64,000 nucleotides of DNA, taken from positions 4,097 through 68,096 of the forward strand of contig CAZOBB010000068.1 of the NCBI GenBank assembly GCA_964577975.1, written 5' to 3'. The first letter of the stretch is position 1. Every line of letters starts with the position of its first letter. Both the position numbers and the translations under genes were made by a program. The notes beneath the pieces were generated by a model. The model was given only the letters and a program-made list of their open reading frames with translations, ran no database searches and had not been told where the DNA came from. This document shows positions 42,823 through 51,122 of this stretch, piece after piece. This DNA comes from JAOZMY01 sp964577975 (lineage in GTDB: Bacteria; Desulfobacterota; S145-22).

Positions 42823-44514
42823 ATGTCGTATCTCGTTCTTGCTAGAAAATGGCGTCCCCAAACCTTTGAAGAGGTTGTTGGTCAGGAAATCATAACCAAG
42901 ACCCTGAAGAACGCGATCGAACAAGGACGCGTTGCTCATGCCCTTTTGTTTTGTGGACCTCGAGGTGTTGGAAAGACCTCTGTGGCGCGCATCTTAGCCA
43001 AGGCCTTGAATTGCGAGCACGGTCCCACGGCTAATCCTTGCGGTACATGCCCTGCCTGTCGAGAGATTACCCAGGGAACTAGCCTCGACATCCATGAAAT
43101 CGATGGAGCTTCGAACCGGGGAATCGATGAAATCCGGAAACTCAAAGAGACGGTGGTCTATCTTCCTGCCAGCTTGACGACCAAGGTTATCATCATCGAT
43201 GAAGTGCACATGCTGACGAAGGAGGCCTTCAACGCCCTTTTGAAGACGTTGGAAGAGCCTCCTGAGCATGTCGTCTTCATTCTCGCCACCACGGAACCCC
43301 ACAAGATTCCTCCCACTATCCTTTCTCGGTGTCAACGTTACGATTTTCGAAGGGTTCCCTTTCGGAAGATGGTGGCGCATCTGAAAAAGATAGTGGAAAA
43401 AGAAGGATTCTCGGTGGACGAGAAGGCCCTTATGCTGGTGGCTCGGGAGGCGACGGGAAGCCTTCGGGACGCAGAGGTCGTTCTTGATCAACTCATGCTT
43501 ATTTCGGAGGGAAAGCGGATTACCGTGGAGGATGCCCGTTCGGCCCTTTCGGTCGTGGATACCTCTGTTATGTTGCGTTTTCTGAGGGGGATCATTGACA
43601 AAGAGCCGGAAACCGTTTTGAGTTTGGTTCACGAGCTGGTCGATGCAGGGACGGATTTGGGCTCTTTCTATCGATCCTTTCTCTTCTTTCTCCACGATCT
43701 CCTCCTACTTAAGGCGGCGGGCGATGAGGAAGTTTCCATGGAACGGGGCGAGGAGGAGATAAGGGAGATGAGAGAAATTATCCGTCCTGTTTCTCTGGAA
43801 CAGATGGAGGCGTGGATTCAGATCTTTCATGAAAAAGAGCGGTTTGTGTTACAGAGTGATTATGCCCGTATTGGCATAGAAACGGCCCTGTTGAAGATGG
43901 TCCATCTCCATCAAGTGGTTTCCCTTACCTCGTTGATCCAACGGTTGGAGAAAAGGGTGGAGGGCGGAGTGGAAACCCCTTCTTCCACTGTTGAGGGAAA
44001 AAGGGGGAAAAAGAGGGAGGGGGAGGCAGATTCTCCATCGCGAATTCATCATGAGGAAGGCGATGTTCCCGTGGAATCGGAAAAAGGGGAATCGGATACC
44101 GGCGAAGGGAATTTCCTGGCGGAATTCTTGGATTATGTAAAAAGGAAGGCGATGCCTCTTTCCGTGCAATTGTCGGAGGCTCACGGCTTCCGGTGGCGGG
44201 GAAATGTGGCGGAATTTCTGTTTCGACCCCATTCCTTTTCCCTTCATCTTCTTCAGACGCCCGAGAAGGAGATCCAGATCAAGGAGCTTTTGAAGACCTT
44301 TTCTGGGCGTGACGTGGGGAAGTTGGTCTTCAGAGAAGAAGAGGAAGGCAAAGGGAAGAAACAAAAGGGGCAAGAAACCAGTGGAAACGCCTCTCCTTCC
44401 CCTGGACAAAAAGGGTTGGCGCTGCACCCTGCCGTCAAAGACGCCTTGGGAATTCTTGGGGGAAGATTGGTCGAAATCAAACCTATTGATCGTAAAGAGA
44501 AGGAGGAACAATGA
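42823..44514 (+). CDS. dnaX: DNA polymerase III subunits gamma/tau
   Basis: Clamp-loader ATPase, 563 residues. It begins LARKWRPQTFEEVVGQE and has Walker A CGPRGVGKTSVARILAKALNC (read as GPRGVGKTS), a zinc module with cysteines in NCEHG...CGTCPAC, Walker B VIIIDEVHML, and sensor 1 FILATTEPHKIPPTILSRCQ (in parts). Domain III follows. The C-terminal third (about 385-460) is low-complexity and charged, as in tau. Within it, 44007-44013 reads G AAA AAG in frame, a possible but non-ideal -1 slippery site that would give a shorter gamma form. The stop overlaps ybaB by 4 bases. Confidence 0.96.
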   Translation: MSYLVLARKWRPQTFEEVVGQEIITKTLKNAIEQGRVAHALLFCGPRGVGKTSVARILAKALNCEHGPTANPCGTCPACREITQGTSLDIHEIDGASNRGIDEIRKLKETVVYLPASLTTKVIIIDEVHMLTKEAFNALLKTLEEPPEHVVFILATTEPHKIPPTILSRCQRYDFRRVPFRKMVAHLKKIVEKEGFSVDEKALMLVAREATGSLRDAEVVLDQLMLISEGKRITVEDARSALSVVDTSVMLRFLRGIIDKEPETVLSLVHELVDAGTDLGSFYRSFLFFLHDLLLLKAAGDEEVSMERGEEEIREMREIIRPVSLEQMEAWIQIFHEKERFVLQSDYARIGIETALLKMVHLHQVVSLTSLIQRLEKRVEGGVETPSSTVEGKRGKKREGEADSPSRIHHEEGDVPVESEKGESDTGEGNFLAEFLDYVKRKAMPLSVQLSEAHGFRWRGNVAEFLFRPHSFSLHLLQTPEKEIQIKELLKTFSGRDVGKLVFREEEEGKGKKQKGQETSGNASPSPGQKGLALHPAVKDALGILGGRLVEIKPIDRKEKEEQ

Positions 44515-44825
44515 GTCCTAAACTGTCTGATATCATGAAACAAGCCCAAAAGATGCAAGCCAAGATGGCGGAGATTCAGGAAGAATTGGCTGAGAAAGTG
44601 GTGGAGGCCACATCCGGGGGCGGGATGGTCAAGGTGCAAGCGAATGGTCGGCAGGAAATCCTTTCAATCCAGATCGAACCGGATGTGGTAAACCCAGATG
44701 ATGTAGAGATGCTTCAGGATCTTGTAGTAGCCGCTGTTAATGAGGCCTTGCGAAAGTCCCAGGAGATGATGGCGGAAGAGATGAAGAAGCTGACCGGGGG
44801 CATGTCGATCCCGGGGCTGTTTTGA
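44511..44825 (+). CDS. ybaB: Nucleoid-associated protein YbaB/EbfC
   Basis: Small dimeric DNA-binding protein, 104 residues. It has the N-terminal helix ISDIMKQAQKMQAKMAEIQEEL (in parts), VEATSGGGMVKVQANGRQEI, and the C-terminal AAVNEALRKSQEMMAEEMKKLTGGM helix. It is coupled to dnaX by an ATGA overlap and precedes recR, the usual order. Confidence 0.95.
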   Translation: MSPKLSDIMKQAQKMQAKMAEIQEELAEKVVEATSGGGMVKVQANGRQEILSIQIEPDVVNPDDVEMLQDLVVAAVNEALRKSQEMMAEEMKKLTGGMSIPGLF

Positions 44826-44837
44826 GTTTCGGTGACC

Positions 44838-45437
44838 ATGGAAGCCTATCCCAAACCCATTGTCAGATTGATCGATTTGTTGGGAAAACTGCCGGGAGTG
44901 GGACGTAAGAGCGCCACACGGATGGCGTTTCATATTTTGTACGAGTCGGACCAGTATGGGGAATCATTGGCCGAGGCGATCGTGGCGGTCAAAAGCGATA
45001 TCCGGCTTTGCACACGATGTTTCAACCTTTCCGATGGGGAGCTTTGTGCCATCTGCCGCAGCCCCAAGCGGGATCCCCACCTTCTTTGTGTGGTGGAGGA
45101 TACGAAAGACCTGATCGCCGTGGAACAGACGGGTGCCTTTTCAGGGCTTTATCATGTGCTCCAAGGGCATCTCGATCCTTTGCAGGGGATAGGTCCAGAA
45201 AAGCTCAAGATTGAGGAGCTCTTAGAACGGTTGAGACATGAGCCGATTCGGGAGGTTATTCTTGCCACGAACCCTGATGCGGCGGGGACGGCGACGGCCC
45301 TCTATCTCCAAAAGCGTCTCCAGCCTTTTCACCTCAAGATCACGCGCCTTGCCCAAGGTGTCCCAGTTGGGGGCGATATCGAGTACGTGGATACCCAGAC
45401 CCTTCGCGCTTCTCTCAAACAGCGCACGGAATTTTAA
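44838..45437 (+). CDS. recR: Recombination mediator RecR
   Basis: DNA repair protein of the RecFOR pathway, 199 residues. It has the helix-hairpin-helix LLGKLPGVGRKSATRMAFHI, the C4 zinc finger CTRCFNLSDGELCAIC, the Toprim domain CVVEDTKDLIAVEQTGAF and GLYHVLQGHLDPLQGIGPE, and the C-terminal Walker-B-like segment with GVPVGGDIEYVDTQTL. ATG 44838 is chosen from the conserved YPKPIVRLIDLL; an in-frame GTG two codons earlier is possible. It ends the dnaX-ybaB-recR unit. Confidence 0.95.
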   Translation: MEAYPKPIVRLIDLLGKLPGVGRKSATRMAFHILYESDQYGESLAEAIVAVKSDIRLCTRCFNLSDGELCAICRSPKRDPHLLCVVEDTKDLIAVEQTGAFSGLYHVLQGHLDPLQGIGPEKLKIEELLERLRHEPIREVILATNPDAAGTATALYLQKRLQPFHLKITRLAQGVPVGGDIEYVDTQTLRASLKQRTEF

Positions 45438-45466
45438 GCCCGCTTTGATTCTGCGTTTGTACGAAA

Positions 45467-45493
45467 AAAAGCCACGAGAATATCGTGGCTTTT
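45467..45493. terminator. Bidirectional terminator between recR and tRNA-Leu
   Basis: An 11-bp stem (45467-45477 with 45483-45493) has a 5-base loop. Seven A residues at 45464-45470 give a U-run on the minus strand, ending the gapA-to-tRNA-Leu transcript. Four T residues serve the plus strand after recR. Confidence 0.85.
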
Positions 45494-45506
45494 CGGTATC
45501 GAGATA

Positions 45507-45592
45507 TGGTGCCGAAGGCGGGACTCGAACCCGCACAGGCGTAGCCCACCACCCCCTCAAGATGGCGTGTCTACCAGTTCCACCACTTCGGC
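45507..45592 (-). tRNA. tRNA-Leu (anticodon GAG)
   Basis: Class II tRNA of 86 bases with encoded CCA on the minus strand. Acceptor GCCGAAG pairs with CTTCGGC. The anticodon stem CCATC/GGTGG closes loop TTGAGGG, giving anticodon GAG (reads CUC/CUU). The T-loop is GTTCGAGTC. It lies 8 bases downstream of secG on the same strand, as often found next to secG. Confidence 0.94.
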
Positions 45593-45600
45593 ACGAGGTT

Positions 45601-45975
45601 TCACGGCTTCGTTTTCGTTCCTGTTTCCGGTTTCGGTTGAGCTTCCGATGCCGGCTTTTGAGGAACCGTCTTCGGTTTCTCACCCGTTTTCACGGGAGCC
45701 GTTTTTTTCGTCTTGTTTTTCATGATGGTGGAGACGCTGGCTTTTCTGTGTCCGCTCGCATAGGCGAGTAGAAGCGAGGTTAACATGAAAACCACGGCGG
45801 CCCCCACCGTGACGCGATTGAGAAAAGGGGTCGATCCGGAACTGCCGAAGACCGTCTGGCTCGCCCCGGCTCCAAATGCCGCCCCGATGTCACTTCCTCG
45901 GCCTGTTTGCATAAGGATGATCAGAATCAGGGCAATTGCTACCACCACGTGCAGAACAGAGATGACTGTTACCAT
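45601..45975 (-). CDS. secG: Preprotein translocase subunit SecG
   Basis: Small membrane subunit of SecYEG, 124 residues. It has two membrane helices: VISVLHVVVAIALILIILM and VTVGAAVVFMLTSLLLAYA. The conserved linker is QTGRGSDIGAAFGAGASQTVFGSSG. The C-terminal 50 residues are a Lys/Pro/Thr-rich tail (TGEKPKTVPQKPASEAQPKP), longer than in E. coli SecG. It is between tpiA and tRNA-Leu in one minus-strand unit. Confidence 0.93.
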   Translation of the reverse strand: MVTVISVLHVVVAIALILIILMQTGRGSDIGAAFGAGASQTVFGSSGSTPFLNRVTVGAAVVFMLTSLLLAYASGHRKASVSTIMKNKTKKTAPVKTGEKPKTVPQKPASEAQPKPETGTKTKP

Positions 45976-45984
45976 TTGTTTTCC

Positions 45985-46749
45985 TTACACACCCCGCGTG
46001 ACGATTTGAGCGAAGGAATCGGCTTTCAGACTAGCCCCTCCAACCAACCCTCCGTCGATGTTTTCCATCGCCATGAGGCCTTCAATATTTTCCGGTTTTA
46101 CGCTTCCTCCGTATAAGATACGGATTTCCGCCGCCATTCCTTTCCCCACCCGTGAATCGAGCCACTTTCGGATAAAGGCGTGCACCTCTTCCGCTTGTTC
46201 CGGGGAAGCAGTTTTTCCCGTCCCGATGGCCCAGATGGGTTCGTAAGCAAGGATCATAGACCGAACTTGTTCCGTTGTCAAGCCATTCAAGCCTTTTTCG
46301 AGCTCCTCTTCGATAATGGTGAAGGTTTGACCAGCCTCCCTCTGTTCCAGAGATTCTCCCACGCAAAGGATCGGTATAAGGTCGTGGGTGAAGGCGGCAC
46401 GGAGTTTCTTGTTCACAGTTTCGTTCGTTTCTCCGAAATATTGACGTCTTTCTGAATGCCCGATGATGACATGGCTACATCCGACCTCTTTCAGCATGAC
46501 GGGAGAGATCTCGCCCGTGAAGGCCCCTTTTTCCTCCCAGTGCATGTTCTGCCCTGCCAGGAGGAGAGAGGTGTCAGAGACGAGTTCCGAGGCTGTGGTG
46601 AGCGCCGTGAAAGGGGGCGCTATCAAGATGTCCACCTTTTCGGGCTCCACCTCTTTCGTTTGTCGGAGGATGCCCGTGATGAGATCTCGCGCCTCTCTCG
46701 TAGTCATGTGCATTTTCCAGTTGCCCGCGATCATGGGTTTGCGTTTCAT
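45985..46749 (-). CDS. tpiA: Triosephosphate isomerase
   Basis: Glycolytic isomerase, 254 residues. It has the N-terminal KPMIAGNWKMHM, the catalytic His in HVIIGHSERRQYFGET, the catalytic Glu in LAYEPIWAIGTGKTAS (loop 6 region follows), and the phosphate-binding ILYGGSVKPEN and GGLVGGASL. AAGGAGATTCAAGC precedes the ATG. It lies 18 bases downstream of pgk. Confidence 0.97.
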   Translation of the reverse strand: MKRKPMIAGNWKMHMTTREARDLITGILRQTKEVEPEKVDILIAPPFTALTTASELVSDTSLLLAGQNMHWEEKGAFTGEISPVMLKEVGCSHVIIGHSERRQYFGETNETVNKKLRAAFTHDLIPILCVGESLEQREAGQTFTIIEEELEKGLNGLTTEQVRSMILAYEPIWAIGTGKTASPEQAEEVHAFIRKWLDSRVGKGMAAEIRILYGGSVKPENIEGLMAMENIDGGLVGGASLKADSFAQIVTRGV

Positions 46750-46767
46750 GCTTGAATCTCCTTGAAA

Positions 46768-47958
46768 TTATTGTGTGGCAAGGGCCTCGATTCCCGGAAG
46801 GGTTTTCCCTTCGAGAAACTCGAGTGACGCGCCTCCGCCACTGGAGATATGGGTTATCTGATCGGCCACGCCCGATTCATGAATAGCCCGAATAGAGTCC
46901 CCACCACCCACGTAGCTTTCTCCCGGTGAAGCCGCCACCGCCTTCGCTACTTCGAAGGTCCCTTTCGCGAAAGACGGGATTTCGAAGACTCCCATGGGAC
47001 CGTTCCAAAAGATCATGGTGGCGTCACGTAATTGTTCCTCGAAGGCCTTGATCGTTTGCGGGCCGATGTCCACTCCTTTGAAATCGGGGGGGATGGCCGC
47101 TCCTTCCGTTGTCTGAAAAGAGGCCGTTTCACCAATATCGGTGGCGATTACGTGATCGCTCGGGAGGAGAAAGCTCGTGTGGGTGGTTTCTGCTTTCTTC
47201 AGAATGGATTTCGCATCTTGGAAGGAATCTGTTTCAACAAGAGAACTTCCCACCTCGATACCTTGAACTTTTAGAAAGGTGTAGGCCATGGCCCCGCCAA
47301 TGAGGATGGTATGAGCCTTTCCCATGAGGGAGAGAAGGATCCCTAACTTGTCGGAGACCTTGGCGCCTCCCAAGATGAGGACGAATTTTTCAGTCTGGGC
47401 TTTCAGGACGCGTGTAAGGGCCTCTACTTCCTTCTTGAGGAGAAACCCGCCTCCTTTGATGTCCATCAATCTAGGGACACCTACGACGGAAGCGTGGGCC
47501 CTGTGAACGGCGCCAAAGGCGTCACTGATATACACATCCCCCAGACTAGCCAGTGCCTCGGCAAAGGCGGGATCATTCTTGGTCTCTCCTTTATGAAACC
47601 GGAGGTTTTCCAGAAGGAGAATCTCCCCTTCCCCAAGGGAAGCCACGGTGTTTTCCACCTCTGATCCCACGCAATCCGGCGCGAGGGTGACGGGGCGACC
47701 TAAAATCTCCGAAAGTCTTATGGCCACTGGTCGGAGGCTCAGCTCAGGTGTGACCTTCCCTTTGGGTCTCCCGAGATGGGACATCAGGATGACACGACTC
47801 CGTTGCTCCAAGGCATACCGGAGGGTGGGAAGGGCCATTTGGATACGACTGTCATCCGCGACGGTTCCCTCTTTCAAGGGGACGTTGAAGTCGACCCGTA
47901 GCAGGACGCGTTTCCCCGCGATGGGGAGTTGGTCGATCGTTTTGAAGGGGAGGCTCAT
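46768..47958 (-). CDS. pgk: Phosphoglycerate kinase
   Basis: Glycolytic kinase, 396 residues. It has RVLLRVDFNVPLKEGTVADDSRIQ (in parts), LMSHLGRPKG, LLENLRFHKGE, FVLILGGAKVSDKLGILLSL (in parts), NGPMGVFEIPSFAKGT and the closing GGGASLEFLEGKTLPGIEAL (in parts). ATG 47958 (MSLPFKTID) is chosen: AAGGAACGGA is upstream and the overlap with gapA is ATGA; the open frame extends 72 bases further inside gapA. Confidence 0.97.
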   Translation of the reverse strand: MSLPFKTIDQLPIAGKRVLLRVDFNVPLKEGTVADDSRIQMALPTLRYALEQRSRVILMSHLGRPKGKVTPELSLRPVAIRLSEILGRPVTLAPDCVGSEVENTVASLGEGEILLLENLRFHKGETKNDPAFAEALASLGDVYISDAFGAVHRAHASVVGVPRLMDIKGGGFLLKKEVEALTRVLKAQTEKFVLILGGAKVSDKLGILLSLMGKAHTILIGGAMAYTFLKVQGIEVGSSLVETDSFQDAKSILKKAETTHTSFLLPSDHVIATDIGETASFQTTEGAAIPPDFKGVDIGPQTIKAFEEQLRDATMIFWNGPMGVFEIPSFAKGTFEVAKAVAASPGESYVGGGDSIRAIHESGVADQITHISSGGGASLEFLEGKTLPGIEALATQ

Positions 47959-48962
47959 TCCGTTCCTTTCGCCACGAAGCCGAAGAGTTCGCTCATGCGA
48001 TTGGAGAATCCCCATTCGTTGTCGTACCACGAGAGAATTTTGACCATCCGTCCCCCAATGACCTTCAGAGACGGCGCGTCTATGGTTGAGGAGTTGGGAT
48101 TTCCGTTGAAATCAATGGAGACCAGAGGTTCTTCACTGATACCGAGGATTCCCTTCATGCTGCCTTCTGCGTAGGATTTGAAGGTATCAAGAAGTTCCTC
48201 CACCGTGGTCTCTTTTGAGAGCCACGCGACCAGATCTACCACCGATACGTTGGGAGTGGGCACTCGAATGGCCATTCCGTCCAATTTCCCTTCCGTTTCC
48301 GGGATCACGAGGGAGAGGGCCTTCGCCGCGCCGGTCGTGGTGGGAATCATGGACACCCCAGCGGCGCGCGCCCGGCGGAGATCCTTGTGGGGCAGATCGA
48401 GGATACGCTGATCGTTTGTGTAGGCGTGAGTGGTAGTCATTAGGCCGTACTCGAGCCCGAATTTGTCAACGAGAATCTTTGCGATTGGCGCGAGACAATT
48501 GGTGGTGCAGGATCCCATTGAGATGACGTGATGTTTGGCTGGATCGTACACTTCCGGATTGACGCCCAGCACGACGGTTACGTCGGCGTTTTTGGAAGGT
48601 GCCGAAATGATGACTTTCTTGGCTCCCGCCGCAAGGTGACCTGCCGCCTTGTCGCGATCCGTGAAAAGGCCGGTGCTTTCCAGAACGATGTCAACCCCCA
48701 GCTCTTTCCAAGGAAGTTTTTGCATGTCTCGCTCGGAGAGGACGCGGATCTTTTTGCCATTGACAACGAGATAATCTCCTTCGACGGAGACATCCGCCTC
48801 GATCTTTCCATGGACGGAATCGTATTTCAAAAGATGGGCCAGTGTTTGGCTGTCCGTTAAATCGTTTACAGCGACGAATTCCAAATTATCTTTGTTCAAC
48901 GAAGCGCGGAAAACATTCCTTCCGATTCGTCCGAACCCATTAATCGCGATTTTTAGCGCCAT
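47955..48962 (-). CDS. gapA: Glyceraldehyde-3-phosphate dehydrogenase, type I
   Basis: NAD-dependent GAPDH, 335 residues. It has KIAINGFGRIGRNVFRASL (Rossmann), VNDLTDSQTLAHLLKYDSVHG (in parts), ESTGLFTDRD, the catalytic cysteine in SMGSCTTNCLAP, VMTTTHAYT-like GLMTTTHAYTNDQ, and SWYDNEWGFSNRM. ATG 48962 is chosen for its GGAGGAAACT Shine-Dalgarno; the in-frame ATG at 48992 overlaps the predicted -10 box. It heads gapA-pgk-tpiA-secG-tRNA-Leu. Confidence 0.97.
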   Translation of the reverse strand: MALKIAINGFGRIGRNVFRASLNKDNLEFVAVNDLTDSQTLAHLLKYDSVHGKIEADVSVEGDYLVVNGKKIRVLSERDMQKLPWKELGVDIVLESTGLFTDRDKAAGHLAAGAKKVIISAPSKNADVTVVLGVNPEVYDPAKHHVISMGSCTTNCLAPIAKILVDKFGLEYGLMTTTHAYTNDQRILDLPHKDLRRARAAGVSMIPTTTGAAKALSLVIPETEGKLDGMAIRVPTPNVSVVDLVAWLSKETTVEELLDTFKSYAEGSMKGILGISEEPLVSIDFNGNPNSSTIDAPSLKVIGGRMVKILSWYDNEWGFSNRMSELFGFVAKGTE

Positions 48963-48991
48963 AGTTTCCTCCACTTTGTAAGTTTTGGTCA

Positions 48992-49020
48992 TTTATACCG
49001 TAACGGCCCGCCTTTTTCAA
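48992..49020 (-). promoter_or_regulatory. Promoter of gapA-pgk-tpiA-secG
   Basis: On the minus strand TTGAAA (49015-49020), 17 bases, TATAAA (48992-48997). Transcription should start near 48985, giving a leader of about 20 bases with a good Shine-Dalgarno before ATG 48962. Confidence 0.75.
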
Positions 49021-49090
49021 GCTGACGTTCCGCGTGGGGGAGTACTTTTGGCTTTCAGGATGAAGGGGTCTTTGAATCGGTATTCCCTTA

Positions 49091-49978
49091 TCATACCTTC
49101 TTCAAACTTGTTTCCCGAATGATTCGCGTGACTGTTTTCGGAAAATCGGCGTTTTCATCGCGTGTCTTTTTGTCGACGCTATAAAAAAGAGGACGAAACA
49201 TGTAGGTGGGGAGGAACATGTTGATGAAAACCCTTCCACTTTCGGATCGTACGGACCCAAGGCATGGAAGTGCGAGATTGTACGTTCGGTTCATCCTCAT
49301 GGCCTGCCCTGCATACTGGGGGGTGCAAAACTCGATCAAAATGAGGTTTTCGACACCTTTTGCGAAACTGTAGTCCCTCACGTCGATAATCTTCCAACCC
49401 TCGAGTTCGTCGAAACTCGTGGTGACCTTCTTGGCGTAAGCCTCGACCGCCGCGTGGGGATCTCCTTCGATGTTTGTTTTGAATATATCTCTCGTTTTTC
49501 GAAGCCGTTTGAGGTAACTCATACGTGTGTCATCCATGTCGAATCCCTCGGATCGATGGATCAGTGTCATTTCTCCGATGTCGTTTGAGATCCCCGAGAA
49601 AAAATCGATGACCTTCCCTTTGAAATCCTGAAAAATCTGATCCGCCTTGGCCAGCTGATTACCGTCAATCTCTTCCCCAATAAGTTCGAGGAAAGTTTCA
49701 GGTTGGCGGGTATTGATGCAGACGGTGGTATCATCGCCGAGGTAGACGCCTACTTTGAGAAGGGGGAGCGCGTAGACGTTTTCCCACCTTTTTTCGAGTA
49801 AGATGTCGGAAAGTAGGTCGTTGTGGAACTCGAAGCTAAAGGCTTCCGGAGACCAACGGTGAATCCCTCCCAGGGTGAACCCCTCGATTTTTCCTATGTT
49901 TTGCTTCAAGAAATCAATCGTTTCGCTAAATTCCTCTTTCGGATTTTGAATCTGTCCGATCCTCAAGAAAGGCTTCAA
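49091..49978 (-). CDS. Unrecognised soluble protein
   Basis: A 295-residue protein I do not recognise. It has no signal peptide or membrane segment. Residues 1-120 look alpha/beta (KVGVYLGDDTTVCINTRQPETFLELI), followed by a charged helical middle (DQIFQDFKGKVIDFFSGISNDIGEM, RMSYLKRLRKTRDIF) and a C-terminal part with ENLILIEFCTPQYAGQAMRMN and VFINMFLPTYMFRPL. No obvious catalytic motif. TTG 49978 is the start, with AAAGGAGGGG upstream and its own promoter. It is a single-gene unit between gapA and pgpA. Codon usage looks like the neighbours, so it is probably a resident gene. Confidence 0.75.
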   Translation of the reverse strand: MKPFLRIGQIQNPKEEFSETIDFLKQNIGKIEGFTLGGIHRWSPEAFSFEFHNDLLSDILLEKRWENVYALPLLKVGVYLGDDTTVCINTRQPETFLELIGEEIDGNQLAKADQIFQDFKGKVIDFFSGISNDIGEMTLIHRSEGFDMDDTRMSYLKRLRKTRDIFKTNIEGDPHAAVEAYAKKVTTSFDELEGWKIIDVRDYSFAKGVENLILIEFCTPQYAGQAMRMNRTYNLALPCLGSVRSESGRVFINMFLPTYMFRPLFYSVDKKTRDENADFPKTVTRIIRETSLKKV

Positions 49979-50009
49979 GGGAAATTCCCCTCCTTTGTAT
50001 TTTTTTATG

Positions 50010-50037
50010 TCTTTACTTTTATTGGAAAAATTGTCAA
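50010..50037 (-). promoter_or_regulatory. Promoter of the 49091-49978 gene
   Basis: On the minus strand TTGACA (50032-50037), 16 bases, TAAAGA (50010-50015), ending about 30 bases before the TTG start. Confidence 0.65.
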
Positions 50038-50067
50038 GAAAAAACGGAAATGGAAGAAGGGACTGAA

Positions 50068-50092
50068 AAAGGGGTTGGTCCCCTTTCTTTTT
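50068..50092. terminator. Terminator-like hairpin upstream of pgpA
   Basis: A 7-bp stem AAAGGGG/CCCCTTT with loop TTGGT (50068-50086), with T-runs on both strands (50088-50092, and A-run 50066-50070). It lies between the divergent 49091-49978 and pgpA genes, with no obvious upstream transcript to end, so it may insulate the two or act as a leader element of pgpA. Confidence 0.5.
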
Positions 50093-50137
50093 GGAAGGGA
50101 AAAACTGTGGTAGATTAGAGGATGTGAGAGGGGAAAG

Positions 50138-50644
50138 ATGATGAAATTTCGACCGACTCGTTCAGAGAAATTGTGGGGAGAAACGGGAAGAGAAAAAGGG
50201 ATTATTCTTTTGGCTACGGGATTCTATACGGGGTACGCACCGGTGGCCCCAGGCACCTTCGGAACCCTGGTAGGGATTCCGGTTGCCTGTTTGCTCGCCT
50301 TATGGGGGCTGAAAAGCGCCACGGTAGTATTGGTGGGAATGATTCTCGCTTCTTGCTGGATTGCCAACGAGGCGGAGAAGATTTATGGCATGCAGGATCC
50401 CAATGATATCGTCATCGACGAGGTGATGGGATATGCGGTGACGCTGTGGGGGTTACCCTTCACGTGGGTGACAGTGGTATTGGGATTTGTTTTTTTCAGA
50501 ATTTTGGACATCCTTAAACCCTATCCCATCCGAAAGGTGGAAGAATGGATTCCGGGTGGCACGGGTGTCGTGATGGATGATGTCCTGGCGGGGATCTACG
50601 GTTGTATCCTGCTTCATGGGGTGATGAGGTTGTGGCATGGTTGA
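50138..50644 (+). CDS. pgpA: Phosphatidylglycerophosphatase A
   Basis: Membrane phosphatase that makes phosphatidylglycerol from its phosphate, 168 residues. Family blocks are TGFYTGYAPVAPGTFGTLVGIP, DPNDIVIDEVMGYAVTLWGLP, FRILDILKPYPIRKVE and GTGVVMDDVLAGIYG, with acidic residues for Mg binding; these are read as separate short motifs. Three or four hydrophobic helices are present. It completes the step after PgsA. GAGAGGGGAAAG precedes two adjacent ATGs. It overlaps the next gene by 8 bases. Confidence 0.95.
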   Translation: MMKFRPTRSEKLWGETGREKGIILLATGFYTGYAPVAPGTFGTLVGIPVACLLALWGLKSATVVLVGMILASCWIANEAEKIYGMQDPNDIVIDEVMGYAVTLWGLPFTWVTVVLGFVFFRILDILKPYPIRKVEEWIPGGTGVVMDDVLAGIYGCILLHGVMRLWHG

Positions 50645-51122
50645 GGAAAGGGTCTATCGGCTACTTATGAAGAAGGATAAAACCCTTGCGACGGCCGAAT
50701 CGTGTTCGGGAGGGCTCATGGCGCACCGTTTGACCAACATTCCAGGGGTTTCCAAAGTCTTTTTGCTGGGAGTCGTCAGCTACAGCAACGAGGCAAAGTC
50801 GAGGGTGTTGGGGGTAGATGCTGAGGCAATCGAGACGTACGGTGCCGTCAGCGCCGAGGTGGCAAGTCAGATGGCAGAGGGCGTCCGCCGACTGGCGGGA
50901 AGCGATATAGGCGTTGGTATTACGGGAATCGCGGGGCCTACGGGTGGCTCGAAGGAAAAACCTGTCGGAACCGTCTATATGGCCCTTTCGTTTCCAGAGG
51001 CGGAGGTTTCCAAAGCCTCGCGATTCAACTTCACAGGGGATAGGATTTCGATCAAGACTCAAACGGCTGAGATGGCCCTCGACTGGCTGTGTCGTGTTCT
51101 GGAGGATTTTGAAATTTCATGA
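50637..51122 (+). CDS. pncC: CinA C-terminal domain protein (nicotinamide-nucleotide amidase)
   Basis: A 161-residue protein equal to the CinA C-terminal domain alone, the PncC form that deamidates NMN in NAD recycling. It has TLATAESCSGGLMAHRLTNIPG (as LATAESCSGG and AHRLTNIPG), VSYSNEAKSRVLGV, VSAEVASQMAEGVRRL, and GITGIAGPTGGSKEKPVGTVY (as GITGIAGPTGG). The N-terminal MoCF-like domain of full-length CinA is absent and is not encoded next to it. The start lies inside the end of pgpA and the stop overlaps the protease gene by 4 bases, so all three are coupled. Confidence 0.92.
   Translation: MVEERVYRLLMKKDKTLATAESCSGGLMAHRLTNIPGVSKVFLLGVVSYSNEAKSRVLGVDAEAIETYGAVSAEVASQMAEGVRRLAGSDIGVGITGIAGPTGGSKEKPVGTVYMALSFPEAEVSKASRFNFTGDRISIKTQTAEMALDWLCRVLEDFEIS

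Noticed and set aside
44007..44013. Treating dnaX as definitely producing gamma by frameshift
   Set aside because: The heptamer is not the strong A AAA AAG and no convincing stem-loop was verified, so it is kept only as a low-interest possibility.
45222..45683. Minus-strand frame covering tRNA-Leu and recR
   Set aside because: It runs through a complete tRNA gene and a terminator and is antisense to recR.
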